A stretch of 44,057 nt of DNA from a virus, in IMG/VR virus record IMGVR_UViG_3300005600_000047, positions 1 to 44,057 of that record, one strand, 5' to 3'. Every line of letters begins with the position of its first letter. The stretch's first letter is position 1. Positions 40,838 to 44,057 of the stretch are shown piece after piece. The notes beneath the pieces were generated by a model. That model was not told the origin of the DNA. It was given only the letters and a program-made list of their open reading frames with translations, and did not search any database. Made by a program: the position numbers and the translations under genes.

Positions 40838-43800
40838 TTATACTCCTACGTCTACCACACCGGTCACGCTCGGGAAGCCCCTGCCCACCTGGGCCGAGAC
40901 CTGGTAGACCTTGAAGTGCAGGAACTGCTTGGTCCCCTCATCAATCTCGAGCGTCACAGTATCCATGGCGACGTTCAGTGCGGTGCCGTTGTTCCTTGTG
41001 CCGTGCAGCTCGACCCGGAGCTGCCGTGCGTTGTTCGGTGCCGTCCCGGTTGTGGTGATCTGCGTCCAGCTGCCGGAGGTCGGTGCGGTGTCCATGCCGC
41101 TGTCTGTCTGCAGCACATTGTCATCCGCATCTAGCCAGACCAGGTCGATCCGGCCCGTGTCCGTGTCCGTCGTGTCGCTGTTGATGTACACTCCGCCGCG
41201 GATCTGCAGATTGCCCTGGTCGATGATGTCCGCCATCACCGAGATGTCAATCGTCTGGTTCACCTCGACCGCAGCCTGATCGGTCGCCTCAGCGAAGGAC
41301 ATGTAGTTGTCCCCGTCCTGGGCGCCGATTATGCTGCCGTCAGCTCCGGTGAGGATCGCCACGGCGCTCGAGCCGGTCTCCACGGTCCAGCCGGCGAAAG
41401 CTCCGCCCGCATTCGTGGTCAGCGTCTCGAAGCTGGCGTTCGTGAGCAGGTTCGCCGTCTCATCCTGGAAGCCTGTCCAGGAGGAGCTGTCCGTCGTCTG
41501 GTCGCCGGATGAATAGGTCGCCGCGTTCGACGCCAAACCGGTATAGGTACGAACCAGCGTTCCACCTGGTGTGTATATTTCGATCTCGTACTCCTCACTG
41601 TCCTCGGCCAGGGGCACGTCGTCCGTGCCATCTACCAGACCGAAGCCGCCGATGCGTGTCTGCCGCACCCACTCCAGGACCACGTCGGATCCCCAGGTGC
41701 CCGAGGTCAGATCGAGCTGCACAGGACGGTAGGGCATGAGATCTCGGCCCGGTGAGGCCTTGGAGGTATTGTCCGCGTCCTCAAACATGGTGCCGGACGT
41801 GACGGCCCGATAGTACAGGGTCGTGTCCACCTCGGCCAGGGAGAGGTTGACCTGATCCGCGGGCGCATCTTCTAGCAGGAGGAATATATCTCCCACCGCG
41901 TGGATGCCCGTGAAGCTCTCTGTGCCTCTGCGTCCCCGCAGCAGGACGGACAGGGTGTAGGACCCGTCCGTATTGAGGCTAGCCGTCTGGAACTGGAAGA
42001 TCTCCACCCGTCCGTCGGCCGAGATGATCGCGGCGGCGTTGCCGCCGTTGAGCATCTCTGTGCTGGTGATGCTGTCGAGGCCTGCGTCCGTATTCGTGCT
42101 GAGGAACACGGTGACGGTGTTGGTATTGTCGGTCTGGTACGGGAGGTCCGTGTCGCCGAGAGCGGTTGAGCAGGTGCCCCAGGTCATCTCTGCGACGTTC
42201 GATCCTGCTTCATCCCATGAGACGTTGTCACTGGACCGGAAGAGGGTCGCGGCGTTCCAGCCCGGTTGGCCATACCCGCCCATGAAGGTATAGACCTTTG
42301 AGTTGACGCGGCTCACGTCGTGGCTATCCCGCAGCAGAGGGCTGCAGAGCACGATCAGCTTCGTCGTCAGCTCGGACAGGAATTCCTGTACCAGCGGGCC
42401 GGTGCCACTATCTCCTGTGACCGTAGAGGTGTACTGCGCGGCATCTTCAGCCAGCGCTGAGAGGTCCATGGCGAAGTCAAGCCCAATGTCCGTCTGCGTC
42501 AGCCGCACCCGATAGACAGTCCCGCTATCCAGCGTTATTGTGACCACGTCATTCGGATCAAGGGAGATAAATTCCCACGACAGACGCGATGCGATCGAGA
42601 CACGCTCCGTCCAGGAGGAGATGAGCGCCTTCTCCACAGTCTGCTTCGCGGTATCGCTGTCAAGAACGATAGGAACTGGCAGGTTGATCGCGTTATCAGA
42701 GTATGAGGTCTGGAAGGCCGATGGACCGACGACCCGCTGTGAACTGTGCGCCTGCTGCTGGTAGTCGTTCTCCGACGACATATAGGTGAGCGTGAACCGA
42801 CGAGGCAGCTCCACTTCCTGGATGCGGATCTCACGGATGAACTCCCCCGTCTCGTTATCGATCGCAGCCAGATCGTCCTGCACGATACTCGCCGATGAGG
42901 ACTTGCCATCACGGAGAGTGAACTTCAGGGTGTAGTCACTCTCCACGCCGTCAAAGAAGTATATGGACGCGAGCTGCTCGATCGCCGAACGCGCGGTGAC
43001 TTGCCGGCCGATCGTATATCCTGGCACGGTGAGAGCCGCCAGCTCCGTCACGTCAATGTCAGACGCGGCTAGTCCCACCTCGGCGCAGATGTCGGTCACG
43101 ACGTCAGACAGGGCGTCGCCCTGGCCATCTCCCCGGAAGAAGAGCCACTTGACTATATCACTGGGAGCGTCATAGCCGATGAAGGTATTCGTCTTACCGT
43201 CCCACCAGCCTGCTCCAGAGGAGGTATAGCCTCTAGTCCAGTCTGAGGCCGTGAATACGATCTCGCCGTCAGACGTGCGGAGCGCGAAGCTGTCAACGCC
43301 CGACATCTGACCATAGGTACCGTTCACGATCCGCCCGTGGTTCCAGCCCATTATACTATTGCGTATTGGGACCCCCGTATCGGTGATCTCGGTACGCCAG
43401 AGGATCGACCCGTCGGACGGGTCGATCTTCAGCATCCAGTACTCATTGAGATCGCTGCCGGCCTGGGCCTGGATCATGATTGTGTCGTCGGTCTCGTCGT
43501 AGATCGGGCCGAGGCAGTTGCCAAGCTCCACCTCTCCCGGGATTATATCATTCGGTGAGAGGGTGACCACGTTTGCCGCGGAGGTGCCAGTGAAGGTGAG
43601 GGAATTCGCATCATACGTGGCCCCATTGTTCACCGTGAGCTTGAAGATCCGGACGTCACCGGTCTCTAGAGTGGCGTAGCGCGGCCCCACCATGACGTAC
43701 GCCTCACCGAAGGTGGTACCAGTCGCGCCAGCACACGTGCCTTTGACCCGGCTCTCAGATATGGTGAAGCCTGCTGTCTCGTTGTCCCAGACGTAGTTCA

Positions 43801-44057
43801 TCTGACCATTCGTGACATCCAGTAGGCCAACGGAATTGAACAGTGAGCCATGCAGGTAGTACACCTGACCACCTCCCGTCTTAACCCAACTACACTTGCC
43901 GAGGTGGCTGGCGGCCTCAAACCCTGTTGGGCTCGTGCCCAGGTCATTGCTCGTAACCCCGAAGGTGCCGACAGGCTGCAGTGAGTTCGGGTCGACGGCG
44001 ATGAGTGGCTGAGTATTACCCCCAGTCGTGCTGAAGATGACATAGCCATTCGGCATG
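40838..44057 (-). CDS. Large tail protein, GTA/phage-tail_3 type (partial)
   Basis: At least 1072 residues, cut by the right edge of the window; the ATG at 44056 need not be the true start. The first 330 residues form a PQQ/WD-like repeat region (VYYLHGSLFNSV, GSDLNEYWMLKIDPSDGSIL). The middle (about 340-560) matches the phage-tail_3/GTA tail protein: VARSAIEQLASIYFFDG-like, then RRFTLTYMSSENDYQQQ and IVLDSDTAKQTVEKALISSW. The C-terminus has FN3-like and carbohydrate-binding-like beta domains (SYTLSVLLRGRRGTESFTG; NASFETLTTNAGGAFAGWTV). It is probably the baseplate hub/host-contact protein. Confidence 0.8.
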   Translation of the reverse strand, partial: MPNGYVIFSTTGGNTQPLIAVDPNSLQPVGTFGVTSNDLGTSPTGFEAASHLGKCSWVKTGGGQVYYLHGSLFNSVGLLDVTNGQMNYVWDNETAGFTISESRVKGTCAGATGTTFGEAYVMVGPRYATLETGDVRIFKLTVNNGATYDANSLTFTGTSAANVVTLSPNDIIPGEVELGNCLGPIYDETDDTIMIQAQAGSDLNEYWMLKIDPSDGSILWRTEITDTGVPIRNSIMGWNHGRIVNGTYGQMSGVDSFALRTSDGEIVFTASDWTRGYTSSGAGWWDGKTNTFIGYDAPSDIVKWLFFRGDGQGDALSDVVTDICAEVGLAASDIDVTELAALTVPGYTIGRQVTARSAIEQLASIYFFDGVESDYTLKFTLRDGKSSSASIVQDDLAAIDNETGEFIREIRIQEVELPRRFTLTYMSSENDYQQQAHSSQRVVGPSAFQTSYSDNAINLPVPIVLDSDTAKQTVEKALISSWTERVSIASRLSWEFISLDPNDVVTITLDSGTVYRVRLTQTDIGLDFAMDLSALAEDAAQYTSTVTGDSGTGPLVQEFLSELTTKLIVLCSPLLRDSHDVSRVNSKVYTFMGGYGQPGWNAATLFRSSDNVSWDEAGSNVAEMTWGTCSTALGDTDLPYQTDNTNTVTVFLSTNTDAGLDSITSTEMLNGGNAAAIISADGRVEIFQFQTASLNTDGSYTLSVLLRGRRGTESFTGIHAVGDIFLLLEDAPADQVNLSLAEVDTTLYYRAVTSGTMFEDADNTSKASPGRDLMPYRPVQLDLTSGTWGSDVVLEWVRQTRIGGFGLVDGTDDVPLAEDSEEYEIEIYTPGGTLVRTYTGLASNAATYSSGDQTTDSSSWTGFQDETANLLTNASFETLTTNAGGAFAGWTVETGSSAVAILTGADGSIIGAQDGDNYMSFAEATDQAAVEVNQTIDISVMADIIDQGNLQIRGGVYINSDTTDTDTGRIDLVWLDADDNVLQTDSGMDTAPTSGSWTQITTTGTAPNNARQLRVELHGTRNNGTALNVAMDTVTLEIDEGTKQFLHFKVYQVSAQVGRGFPSVTGVVDVGV

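Noticed and set aside
1-44057. CRISPR array, insertion sequence or integrase
   Set aside because: No regularly spaced repeats, transposase or recombinase motifs were seen on either strand.

Overview
This window is a 44 kb piece of a tailed double-stranded DNA phage (siphovirus-like by its gene set) that infects an alphaproteobacterium. The phage identity rests on small and large terminase, a DUF935-like portal, a Mu F-like head morphogenesis protein, GTA-type and fibre-type tail proteins, an M15 endolysin with holin-like and Rz/Rz1-like genes, and a full replication module. The alphaproteobacterial host is inferred from two independent features: a GapR/DUF2312-type DNA-binding protein and a circularly permuted two-piece tmRNA gene, both typical of that class. 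No integrase, repressor or parA-like gene is visible, so a lytic lifestyle is more likely, although the window is probably not the whole genome. Both ends cut through minus-strand structural genes: a head morphogenesis gene on the left and a large tail gene on the right.

Layout. 1-6738, minus strand: head and packaging genes, read from small terminase towards the left edge, preceded by three small unknown genes. 6739-7116: a gene-free stretch with a GC-rich hairpin, a cluster of TGTAAGNCT-like 9-mers and an AT-rich tract, possibly an origin. 7117-9474, minus: prim-pol/SF3 helicase primase. 9661-27651, plus: a long, tightly packed replication and nucleotide operon containing DUF2800 Cas4/RecB-like nuclease, DUF1508 protein, DEDD exonuclease, proteasome-like Ntn hydrolase, DUF2815 ssDNA-binding protein, tmRNA, GapR-like protein, family A DNA polymerase, HD hydrolase, SNF2-like helicase, MBD4-like DNA glycosylase, MazG-dNMP kinase fusion, thymidylate synthase-family enzyme with the Asn-to-Asp change expected of dCMP hydroxymethylases, dCMP deaminase and VRR-NUC nuclease. 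27648-29223 minus and 29415-30984 plus: small, mostly unknown genes flanking a divergent promoter region. 31071-32792, plus: class II ribonucleotide reductase. 32879-33546 minus and 33750-33914 plus: small genes flanking a second, related divergent promoter region. 33911-35551, minus: HTH-metallophosphoesterase resembling T5 A1 in layout. 35568-37379, minus: lysis cassette. 37379-44057, minus: tail, fibre and lectin-like proteins.

How the parts fit. The replication proteins form one set: primase-helicase, polymerase, ssDNA-binding protein, SNF2 helicase and several nucleases. The nucleotide genes (class II RNR, dCMP deaminase, MazG-like pyrophosphohydrolase, dNMP kinase, TS-family enzyme) would redirect the dNTP pool and may produce a modified cytosine. 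The adjacent MBD4-like glycosylase would fit repair of the matching deamination product. The phage's own tmRNA could rescue ribosomes stalled on transcripts of degraded host or phage mRNA and tag the products for host proteases.

Most notable: the complete phage-borne permuted two-piece tmRNA at about 15877-16220 with tag ANDNFEQSAEFAIAA; the predicted dCMP hydroxymethylase next to a mismatch-type glycosylase; two related divergent promoter islands sharing a 19-bp element; and a recurring acidic C-terminus ending in hydrophobic-Leu-Asp on several DNA-metabolism proteins. All functional calls are from reading sequence motifs; no database search was run.
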